A stretch of 40,464 nucleotides of DNA. Origin: a virus. The notes beneath the pieces are model-generated. The model was not told the origin of the DNA. It did not search any database and worked only from the letters and a program-made list of their open reading frames with translations. Position numbers and translations under genes: made by a program. Positions 1 through 6,158 of the stretch are shown here, in pieces (position 1 is the first letter of the stretch; the number at the start of each line of letters is the position of its first letter). The DNA lies in IMG/VR virus record IMGVR_UViG_3300032285_001056, positions 1 to 40,464 of that record; one strand, given 5' to 3'.

Positions 1-1
1 A

Positions 2-241
2 TATTCAGCACGAAAATATAATTATGATAGTCAAGCATATATTTATAAAAATCTATTCGGATATGATCTTATTTTCATTGCAATAGATAAAGGCACAAAT
101 CAAATTGGTATATTTGATTGCTCAGACAAGTTCTTACAATCAGGTGAAGACAAAGTTAAAAGAGCTGCCGAAGCATACGAATTATTTTACAAGACTGAGG
201 ACTTTGACCCTCAACAATTTTTATTAACAAGAACTTTATAA
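2..241 (+). CDS. PD-(D/E)XK (RecE/exonuclease VIII-like) nuclease, C-terminal part
   Basis: An open frame enters from the left edge and stops at TAA 239-241, so only the last 79 residues are visible. They contain YDSQAYIYKNLFG followed by a hydrophobic strand (YDLIFIAID) and a helical tail. This matches the end of phage PD-(D/E)XK exonucleases of the RecE/PDDEXK_1 type, where a Q-x-x-x-Y helix follows the D...E-x-K core. The catalytic D and ExK would lie upstream of the window and cannot be checked. The family degrades one strand of duplex DNA during recombination and replication. The next gene, an endonuclease VII, begins 2 bases after the stop, which fits a recombination operon. The assignment rests on a short C-terminal motif and is therefore moderate. 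Confidence 0.6.
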   Translation, partial: YSARKYNYDSQAYIYKNLFGYDLIFIAIDKGTNQIGIFDCSDKFLQSGEDKVKRAAEAYELFYKTEDFDPQQFLLTRTL

Positions 242-243
242 CA

Positions 244-603
244 ATGAAACGATGTACTTATTGCTATCATTTATTGCCTCTAACTCAATTCTATACAAGA
301 ACGGACACAGGTGGATTAAAATCAAGATGTAAAACTTGCGAGTGTTTATACTCCAGAGCAAGAAATTATAAAATAACATTAGATCAAGCACAGTCATTAA
401 TGGACAGTAATAATTGTCATTGTTGTGGTAAAGAAATACTTGATAAGAGATCAACATATATTGATCATTGCCATGAAACAAATAAGATAAGAGGGATACT
501 ATGTATGTCTTGTAATTCGGGTATTGGATTTTTAGGTGATAATCTTGAAGGAGTATTAAAAGCAGTAAACTATTTAACTAATAATAATCAATTAAAACTA
601 TAA
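244..603 (+). CDS. Recombination endonuclease VII family nuclease
   Basis: 119 residues. The core has C58/C61 and C87/C90 as a zinc site around D74-H75-C-H77, R83-G84 and N91. This is the His-Me finger (ββα-metal) layout of T4 endonuclease VII (gp49), with Asp/His/His/Asn catalytic residues. An additional N-terminal C4-x2-C7...C29-x2-C32 pair looks like a second zinc ribbon, common in short phage members. The family resolves Holliday junctions and branched DNA before packaging. The gene follows the exonuclease fragment by 2 bases and precedes the SSB-like gene by 4 bases, so the three are probably co-transcribed. The start ATG has no Shine-Dalgarno. The function is solid at family level; the exact substrate is inferred. 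Confidence 0.88.
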   Translation: MKRCTYCYHLLPLTQFYTRTDTGGLKSRCKTCECLYSRARNYKITLDQAQSLMDSNNCHCCGKEILDKRSTYIDHCHETNKIRGILCMSCNSGIGFLGDNLEGVLKAVNYLTNNNQLKL

Positions 604-607
604 AAAA

Positions 608-922
608 ATGGCTAGTATAATTAAAGCGAGCATTAATCTTAATGCAATTCCAAAACACAAAATAATTGATGGGGCTAAAGGAAAGTACCTTCCCATTACA
701 ATTACATTGAATGACGAGGTAGATCAATTTGGGAATCAAGGACCAATACAAGTAGAACAATCAAAAGAAGAACGTGAATCTAAAGCAGCTAAAACATATC
801 TTGGAAATGTTAAAGTGGTATGGACGAATGGCAGTAATGTTGCTGCAGCGCCCAGAACTGATGGGCAGTCTGCCCCGCAACAAAGAGTGGCCGCAGTAGT
901 AGAAGACGATCTACCATTTTAA
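608..922 (+). CDS. Single-stranded DNA-binding protein-like
   Basis: 104 residues. The N-terminal two thirds alternates beta-prone stretches (SIIKASINLNAI, YLPITITLND, AKTYLGNVKVVWTNG) compatible with a small OB fold. A Ala/Gln-rich linker follows, then an acidic tail ending EDDLPF. That end closely resembles the conserved acidic-phenylalanine tip of bacterial and phage SSBs (DDDIPF), which recruits replication proteins. No specific family motif in the OB part is recognised by eye, so the call depends mostly on the tail, the size and the position between recombination nucleases and the primase-helicase. A strong hairpin terminator starts 21 bases after the stop. Confidence 0.65.
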   Translation: MASIIKASINLNAIPKHKIIDGAKGKYLPITITLNDEVDQFGNQGPIQVEQSKEERESKAAKTYLGNVKVVWTNGSNVAAAPRTDGQSAPQQRVAAVVEDDLPF

Positions 923-943
923 TATTGTAAATTTATAGAATAG

Positions 944-968
944 TTAAGCCCCACAAGTTGGGGTTTAA
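944..968 (+). terminator. Rho-independent terminator after the SSB-like gene
   Basis: A perfect inverted repeat of 10 bp (one G-T pair) with a 5-base loop: TTAAGCCCCA at 944-953 and TGGGGTTTAA at 959-968. It is followed by an AT-rich stretch without a long T run. It lies 21 bases after the SSB-like stop and separates the recombination genes from the primase-helicase. The remaining 75 or so bases before the next ATG probably hold a promoter, but none can be assigned with confidence. Confidence 0.8.
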
Positions 969-1047
969 TTATCTATAGCAGTGAGCTCTTACAATCTAAA
1001 TACGATTGTTTATTGATAATATATATGTAACAAATTAAATTTAATAA

Positions 1048-2754
1048 ATGCAAACAACAGAGATAAATGGTTTTTTGATTGACCAATTCAATCAATATAA
1101 GCTTGAAGAAGGTAAGTCTCAAGGCGTTTGTCCCTTATGCTCGCCAGATAGAAAACCTCAAAATGAAAAAGCAAAATGTGCTTCTTATGATTGGGAACGC
1201 GGTATAGGTACTTGTCATAATTGTAATAAGACTTTTCAATTGCATACATACCAACGTAAAGGTAAAAGTGAAAAAGTATACGTTAGACCTGACGTTGCTA
1301 TACATACTCCTCCGAGTTCAAAAGTTGTTGACTGGTTTGCAACTCGCGGTATTTCAGAACAAACATTAAACGAACTTAATGTAACTGAAGGACAAGAGTT
1401 CATGCCTCAAACAGGTAAAACAGAAAATGTAATCAACTTTAACTATTATGTTGGTGATCAACTTATAAATGTAAAATACAGAGATGGCCGTAAAAATTTC
1501 AAACTTTATAAAGGTGCTGAAAAAGTATTTTATAATATTAATAGTATTGTTGGTTTCGAGTATTGTGTTATTGTGGAGGGTGAAATGGATGTACTTGCAT
1601 TACATGAGGCTGGAATTACTAATGCAATATCTGTGCCTAACGGTGCTACATTGGGTACAAATAACTTGGAATATCTTGATAACTGTATTGACTATTTTGA
1701 TGATAAAGATAGAATCATTATTGCTGTTGATTCCGACTCTGCCGGGCAAGCTTTACAGACTGAGTTAGTAAGAAGGTTAGGATCTGAAACCTGTTACTTA
1801 GCATCGTTTGAAGATTGTAAAGATGCAAATGAATATTTATTAAAATACGGGGCAGAAGCTTTATCTCAAAGAATTTCAAGAGCTAAACCTGTTCCATTAG
1901 AAAATGTTACAACTTTTAAAGATATTGAAGATGAGGTTACTGATTTTGTTAAAAACGGCTTTAAACCGGGTTTCCAGGTTGGACTCGATAACTTTGACAG
2001 TATTTTTAGCACTTATACTGGTCAGTTTATTACGGTTACTGGTATACCTAGTAGTGGTAAATCTGATTTTGTAGATCAAATGATTGTTGGTTATAATGAA
2101 AAGTATGGTTGGAAGACTGCATATGCATCACCTGAAAATACCCCAACATATTTGCATGCTCATAAGTTAATGCGTAAAACATGGCAAGGTATGCCTACTG
2201 TTGCTGATATTAAAACGGACAAATGGAACCAAGTAGCTGATCATGTTAATGATAATTATTTCTTTATTGACATGGAACGTTATACATTAGATTCAGTCCT
2301 TAGGAAAGGTGCTGAGTTAGTTAAGCGTAAAGGTATTAAATGTTTGGTTATTGATCCATTTAATAAAGTAAGAGACAATGATGCTTCTGGTGATGTTAAT
2401 GTTTATACATTAGAATACTTAAGTAAGATTGAAATATTTGCTAAGAAGTACGATGTATTAGTAATGGTTGTTGCTCACCCTACAAAAATGTATAAAGATG
2501 CTAAGGGTAATATTGAAGAGCCTACAATGTATAACATTAAAGGTGGTGGTGAATGGTATGATGCTTCATATCATGGTTTATTAGTACATAGGAACTACGA
2601 AGATAAAACTGTTAAGGTTAAAGTGCTTAAATGTAAGTTTCAAAACCTTGGAGAGAATGGTGCTGAATGTCATTTCAAATGGGATCCAGCTTCTGGTTGT
2701 TTTATACCTCATGAACCAATTAATATTAATGAAGATCGCATGCCCTGGGAATAA
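1048..2754 (+). CDS. Replicative primase-helicase (T7 gp4/Twinkle-like)
   Basis: 568 residues with the domain order of T7 gp4. First comes an N-terminal zinc-binding domain (C28-x2-C31, C56-x2-C59). A TOPRIM primase fold follows, with the conserved Glu in VIVEGEMD (E177) and the AVDSDSAG acidic motif (D228, D230). The C-terminal half is a RecA-type DnaB helicase with Walker A GIPSSGKS (K338, S339), Walker B CLVID (D436) and a VVAHPTK motif. The protein should unwind DNA 5' to 3' and prime the lagging strand. The length matches T7 gp4 (566 aa). The ATG follows an A/T-rich leader (TTAATAAATG) with no Shine-Dalgarno. It begins the main metabolic operon. No DNA polymerase gene is visible in the window, so it probably lies to the left. 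Confidence 0.93.
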   Translation: MQTTEINGFLIDQFNQYKLEEGKSQGVCPLCSPDRKPQNEKAKCASYDWERGIGTCHNCNKTFQLHTYQRKGKSEKVYVRPDVAIHTPPSSKVVDWFATRGISEQTLNELNVTEGQEFMPQTGKTENVINFNYYVGDQLINVKYRDGRKNFKLYKGAEKVFYNINSIVGFEYCVIVEGEMDVLALHEAGITNAISVPNGATLGTNNLEYLDNCIDYFDDKDRIIIAVDSDSAGQALQTELVRRLGSETCYLASFEDCKDANEYLLKYGAEALSQRISRAKPVPLENVTTFKDIEDEVTDFVKNGFKPGFQVGLDNFDSIFSTYTGQFITVTGIPSSGKSDFVDQMIVGYNEKYGWKTAYASPENTPTYLHAHKLMRKTWQGMPTVADIKTDKWNQVADHVNDNYFFIDMERYTLDSVLRKGAELVKRKGIKCLVIDPFNKVRDNDASGDVNVYTLEYLSKIEIFAKKYDVLVMVVAHPTKMYKDAKGNIEEPTMYNIKGGGEWYDASYHGLLVHRNYEDKTVKVKVLKCKFQNLGENGAECHFKWDPASGCFIPHEPININEDRMPWE

Positions 2755-2768
2755 TAATAATATAATAA

Positions 2769-3185
2769 ATGATTATGAAACACGAAGTAAAAATAATACC
2801 AAAAGAAGAAATATTGGCTAATAGAAGTAATGCTTATGAATTTATTGATTTTGATAAAAAAGAAACACTTGAAGAAGCATTTGATAGAATATTTGATTCA
2901 TTAGATTATATTTTATTCGATTTTTGCTCGTTTGAGCAAGGTGCTAAATGGCAAAAAGAACAATATACGGTTGAGGAGCAACACGTGGGACATAGTATTA
3001 ATGATTTAGATAAATCATATATGAAAGGTTTTAATGAAGGAGCTGAGTGGCAAAAAACGGAAATGGAATATTTTGCTATTGCATTTGCAGAATGGTTTAT
3101 TTGTCATTATACAGAAGAAGCTTTTTATGAAGAGAATTATACTAAAGAGATTTTAGAAAAGTATAAACAAGAAAAAGGTTTATAA
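2769..3185 (+). CDS. Hypothetical protein with two GA-x-WQK repeats
   Basis: 138 residues, not recognised. The protein is acidic with a mainly helical look. The motif GAKWQKEQ (residues about 58-65) recurs as GAEWQKTEME (about 92-101), each preceded by F and acidic residues, suggesting a duplicated helical hairpin. Similar GA-x-WQ segments appear in small early proteins of many phages with no known function. A second Met at residue 3 is an alternative start. The stop overlaps the next gene's ATG (TAATG), indicating translational coupling. Its position after the helicase suggests an early, replication-linked gene, but that is inference. Confidence 0.7.
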   Translation: MIMKHEVKIIPKEEILANRSNAYEFIDFDKKETLEEAFDRIFDSLDYILFDFCSFEQGAKWQKEQYTVEEQHVGHSINDLDKSYMKGFNEGAEWQKTEMEYFAIAFAEWFICHYTEEAFYEENYTKEILEKYKQEKGL

Positions 3186-3523
3186 TGGGCAGTGGAACTA
3201 AAAGTAAAAGCCAAGTTGATATGGGTTTTTATGCACCAAGTCAAAATGAGAATGATGCAAGAAGATGGTGTATTAATAATGGAATATGCATATCACCAAA
3301 AGCATTTAATACTTTAGAATGGTATGTATGTATTGTAATGAATGGTAAAGAAAATAAAAGTCCTAAAACTTATAAGAAAGTTGATATATGGAAACAAGTG
3401 TATCTATTTTATGTTTATTACTATAACAAATACAATACAAATATAAAGAGCCAACCAATGTTAGAAGATAAAAAGAAAATAGTAAAAGAAAAACAACAAT
3501 CAAATACAATACAATTATTTTAA
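3185..3523 (+). CDS. Hypothetical protein
   Basis: 112 residues, not recognised. A central region with many aromatic residues (ICISPKAFNTLEWYVCIV, then VYLFYVYYYNKY) is followed by a Lys/Gln-rich basic tail ending in QLF. It has no convincing signal peptide; the Tyr-rich stretch near residues 84-97 is amphipathic rather than a clear membrane segment. The start overlaps the previous stop by one base, and the ThyA-family gene starts one base after its stop, so it belongs to a tightly packed operon. It could be a small DNA-binding or host-takeover protein, but nothing in the sequence decides this. Confidence 0.65.
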   Translation: MGSGTKSKSQVDMGFYAPSQNENDARRWCINNGICISPKAFNTLEWYVCIVMNGKENKSPKTYKKVDIWKQVYLFYVYYYNKYNTNIKSQPMLEDKKKIVKEKQQSNTIQLF

Positions 3524-3524
3524 T

Positions 3525-4292
3525 ATGACAAAGTATGAATCACAATACAAGGAATTACTGTATAAATGTCTTGCTAACGGCACTAATCGTAATGATCGTA
3601 CTGGAGTTGGATGTAATTCTATATTTAATGCTAGCTTACGGATTGATCTTAAAGAAGGATTCCCACTATTAACTGGTAGAAAAATGTTTCAAAAAACTTT
3701 TGATACAGAATTTGAATGGTTTATGAATGGCGAAACTAATATCCAAAGATTCAGAGAGGCTAATGTAAAAATCTGGGATGCTTGGGCAGATGAGAACGGC
3801 GATCTTGGCCCTGTATATGGGCATCAAATGCGCAATTTTAACGATCAAAATATAGATCAGATGCAAATGCTTATCAAGAATTTAATTGATGATCCAGACA
3901 GTCGTAGGCACATTATAAGTTTATGGAATCCAGCTCAAACAAATCAAATGGCTTTGCCTCCTTGTTATCTTTATTTCCAATTCTTTGTGGATGGATTAGA
4001 TCTTAATATGTTTGTTGTACAAAGATCTGGTGATTTATTTTTAGGTATTCCATATGATGTAGCATTGTTTTCAAAAATGCTTTTGTATGTTGCTAATAAA
4101 GTTGAATTAAACGCTAATTTTATTGACATACAAATTGTTGACGCTCACGTTTACAACAATCAACACGATGCTATACACAAGTATCTTGATCAGGAAACTT
4201 TTCAGTCTCCGCAGTATTTTTACAAAAACGAGGCTTTAACCTTAATAAATTATAAACACGGTCCAGTAATTTCAGCAAAAGTGGCCATTTAA
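3525..4292 (+). CDS. ThyA-family pyrimidine nucleotide (hydroxy)methylase, predicted dCMP-specific
   Basis: 255 residues aligning end to end with E. coli thymidylate synthase (264 aa). Conserved features are the E in EFEWF, IWDAWADENGDLGPVYG, the SRR phosphate site (R127-R128), catalytic C147 in ALPPCY, QRSGD (R167, S168, D170), DAHVY (H208, Y210) and the C-terminal KVAI end. Two changes stand out. The residue equal to E. coli Asn177 is Asp178 (LGIPYDVA instead of LGLPFNIA), and His147 of E. coli is Tyr148. Asn177 reads the uracil ring; Asp there is the hallmark of T4 dCMP hydroxymethylase and switches thymidylate synthases toward dCMP. The enzyme therefore probably methylates or hydroxymethylates dCMP using methylene-tetrahydrofolate. 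Which product forms cannot be told from sequence. It sits directly upstream of a MazG-domain gene. Confidence 0.9.
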   Translation: MTKYESQYKELLYKCLANGTNRNDRTGVGCNSIFNASLRIDLKEGFPLLTGRKMFQKTFDTEFEWFMNGETNIQRFREANVKIWDAWADENGDLGPVYGHQMRNFNDQNIDQMQMLIKNLIDDPDSRRHIISLWNPAQTNQMALPPCYLYFQFFVDGLDLNMFVVQRSGDLFLGIPYDVALFSKMLLYVANKVELNANFIDIQIVDAHVYNNQHDAIHKYLDQETFQSPQYFYKNEALTLINYKHGPVISAKVAI

Positions 4293-4300
4293 TCTAAATT

Positions 4301-5092
4301 ATGTATTATATCTATCACATTTTTGGTAAAAAGATTGGAGTTACACGTAATCTTAATAATAGGGTTACAAGCCAACAAGGTTACAAAGAAGATGAATATG
4401 AAGTTCTAGAAACTAGTGATGACATTGATTATGTGTCAGAGCGGGAACTAGAACTTCAATCTATCTACGGCTATAAAGTAGATCGACAATCATATAAGAA
4501 TTTAACTCAAAAAAAATCAAATCAAATGCAATTAAACGTAACAGAACAAACTACAACATTTCCTTGTCCTATTAATAAACTTAAAGGTAATTTAATAGAT
4601 AACAAAGGAATGAAATTTAAAACAAACTTAGGTGAATATACTGTAAGTTTATCTTTAATAGATTGGATAACTAAGAACGCTAATACTTCAATGTTTAATC
4701 CGGCAAGATCATATGTTTATAATAAAGCATTAGATGAATTTGCTAAACAATATGACAAATCAGTTTCTAAACAACAAGAAATGCCTGAAGAAGTTCCTAA
4801 CGTATATGATCTTATTAGACAATGGGCAGATGAACGTGGTATATATAGAAATGGTGATGCTAAAACTCAATTTATAAAACTTCAAGAAGAAACTGGCGAA
4901 CTTGCTAGAGCAATATTAAAAAATAATCAAGAAGAATTAATTGATGCAATTGGTGATGCAGTAGTTGTATTGACTAATTTAGCTGCTTTAGAAGGATTAA
5001 AGATTGAGGATTGTGTTAAATCCGCTTATGATGTAATTAAATCAAGGCAAGGATCAATGATTAACGGAACATTTGTAAAACAAACACTATAA
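4301..5092 (+). CDS. GIY-YIG-like / MazG pyrophosphohydrolase fusion
   Basis: 263 residues in two parts. The C-terminal about 95 residues are an all-alpha MazG-type NTP pyrophosphohydrolase. The metal motif is E197-x2-E200 (LQEETGEL) and E212-x2-D215 with D219 (EELIDAIGDA). The N-terminal about 65 residues resemble a reduced GIY-YIG fold: YYIYHI, KIGVT, an Arg in NNR and a Glu in SERELELQ. The first GIY element is degenerate, so nuclease activity is doubtful. A middle segment (about 75-160) is unassigned. MazG-like enzymes hydrolyse NTPs or dNTPs to NMP and PPi. Next to the ThyA-family gene, it may convert dCTP or dUTP to the monophosphate substrate; this is inference from context. Confidence 0.8.
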   Translation: MYYIYHIFGKKIGVTRNLNNRVTSQQGYKEDEYEVLETSDDIDYVSERELELQSIYGYKVDRQSYKNLTQKKSNQMQLNVTEQTTTFPCPINKLKGNLIDNKGMKFKTNLGEYTVSLSLIDWITKNANTSMFNPARSYVYNKALDEFAKQYDKSVSKQQEMPEEVPNVYDLIRQWADERGIYRNGDAKTQFIKLQEETGELARAILKNNQEELIDAIGDAVVVLTNLAALEGLKIEDCVKSAYDVIKSRQGSMINGTFVKQTL

Positions 5093-5093
5093 T

Positions 5094-5525
5094 ATGAGAA
5101 AACAAGAAATTGAATTTAGAGATCCAGTTGTACAATCAGTAGTAAATAAATTTGTAGATCGTTCTGATGTTGGCTTTGCTAAATACGGAAAGACTATGCG
5201 AGATGATAGATCAGATGTTTTTGTTTGGCTTAATCATTTACAAGAAGAATTAATGGATGCTACATTATATCTTCAACGTTTAAAAGAAGAAATATCTGAT
5301 CTACGAGAAGAAAAAGCATTGCTTCAAGAATTAAATGATATTGATGTTATAGATGATTTTATATTTATACCTAAAAAAAAAGAAAAGAAACTGAAACAGA
5401 AAAAATCTTCGGCGCAGAAGCTTGGTCGTGGTGATCATTTTACTTTTACGATAGACGAACCAAAATATAGTAGAACTATATCGTCAACTGCAGCTAGTCA
5501 TATATTTCCAAATGAGGAAAATTAG
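5094..5525 (+). CDS. Second MazG-like (all-alpha NTP-PPase) protein
   Basis: 143 residues. The first 70 residues contain RSDVGFAKYGKTM, then WLNHLQEELMDATLYLQRLK. That pattern is typical of small phage MazG-like or dATP/dGTP diphosphohydrolase-annotated proteins, with E51-E52-x2-D55 as metal ligands. The rest is a charged coiled coil and a Lys-rich, low-complexity tail (KKKEKKLKQKK) without recognisable fold. It starts one base after the previous MazG fusion and overlaps the next gene by 14 bases. Two consecutive MazG-type genes suggest complementary nucleotide-pool sanitation or precursor supply. Enzyme activity and substrate are not proven by the visible motif because the first ExxE pair is not obvious. 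Confidence 0.7.
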   Translation: MRKQEIEFRDPVVQSVVNKFVDRSDVGFAKYGKTMRDDRSDVFVWLNHLQEELMDATLYLQRLKEEISDLREEKALLQELNDIDVIDDFIFIPKKKEKKLKQKKSSAQKLGRGDHFTFTIDEPKYSRTISSTAASHIFPNEEN

Positions 5526-6003
5526 CAGAAAAAAAGGACCAGTAACTTCTAAGGTGGTATCATATGATGGTATCACCTTTAAATCTGGATTAGAGAAATA
5601 CATGTACAAAGCATTAAAAGATGCCGGAATACCTGTTGAATATGAAAAGCACACATTTGAATTACTACCATCGTTTACATTCAAAAATAATTGTATAGAA
5701 AGACAGGCTAATAGTAAAGGTGATTTTATAAACAGAGGTAATAAAAAAGTTTTGAATTTAAAGTACACTCCAGATTTTGTTGGTGATGGATTTATAATTG
5801 AAACTAAAGGTAGAGCTAATGACGCTTTCCCATTACGTTGGAAAATGTTCAAATACTTAATGACTTTAATGTGTGACAATAGGACACTATATAAACCACA
5901 AAGTCAACGTGACTGTGATATTACTGTTGAATTAATTTTAAAAACAAAAACAAATGACAAAAAAGAAACCAAAGTTAGCGGAAGTACCAGAACCAGAATA
6001 TGA
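5512..6003 (+). CDS. T7 endonuclease I-like Holliday junction resolvase (PD-(D/E)XK)
   Basis: 163 residues with the T7 gp3 (endonuclease I) signature: FKSGLEKYMYKAL (E28), then VEYE, YTPDF (D88) and IIETKG (E97, K99). These match T7 endonuclease I E20, D55, E65 and K67. Phage relatives are often annotated as DUF1064. A roughly 40-residue insertion lies between the first Glu and the D...ExK core. The family cleaves four-way and branched DNA and, in T7, also breaks down host DNA. This is the second branched-DNA nuclease of the operon after the endonuclease VII at 244-603. The gene overlaps both neighbours (14 and 50 bases), showing a very compact operon. Confidence 0.85.
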   Translation: MRKISRKKGPVTSKVVSYDGITFKSGLEKYMYKALKDAGIPVEYEKHTFELLPSFTFKNNCIERQANSKGDFINRGNKKVLNLKYTPDFVGDGFIIETKGRANDAFPLRWKMFKYLMTLMCDNRTLYKPQSQRDCDITVELILKTKTNDKKETKVSGSTRTRI

Positions 6004-6142
6004 TAATGATAGATATTGGAGTATATCAATAGGTCTTTATCCAGGTATATTATTTGGATTTAGAACTTATGAAGAAGTGGATTTTAATACGCATGTATTG
6101 TATTTGCCATTTGTAGATATTGCATTAGAAATAGATAAATAA
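5954..6142 (+). CDS. Small hypothetical protein
   Basis: 62 residues, not recognised. A Lys/Pro/Glu-rich start (KKKPKLAEVPEPE) is followed by a compact hydrophobic, aromatic core (RYWSISIGLYPGILFGFRTY, ending LPFVDIALEID). Its start lies inside the previous gene, giving a 50-base overlap in another frame. The ATG follows an A-rich leader (AAAAACAAATG) typical of starts here. Comparable tiny genes before ribonucleotide reductase are common in phages with no known role. Confidence 0.6.
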   Translation: MTKKKPKLAEVPEPEYDNDRYWSISIGLYPGILFGFRTYEEVDFNTHVLYLPFVDIALEIDK

Positions 6143-6158
6143 TAATTAAAAACCAAAT

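Noticed and set aside
3525-4292. Plain thymidylate synthase
   Set aside because: The Asp178 change at the pyrimidine-reading position argues against a normal dUMP enzyme, so it is described as ThyA-family with predicted dCMP preference rather than as thyA.
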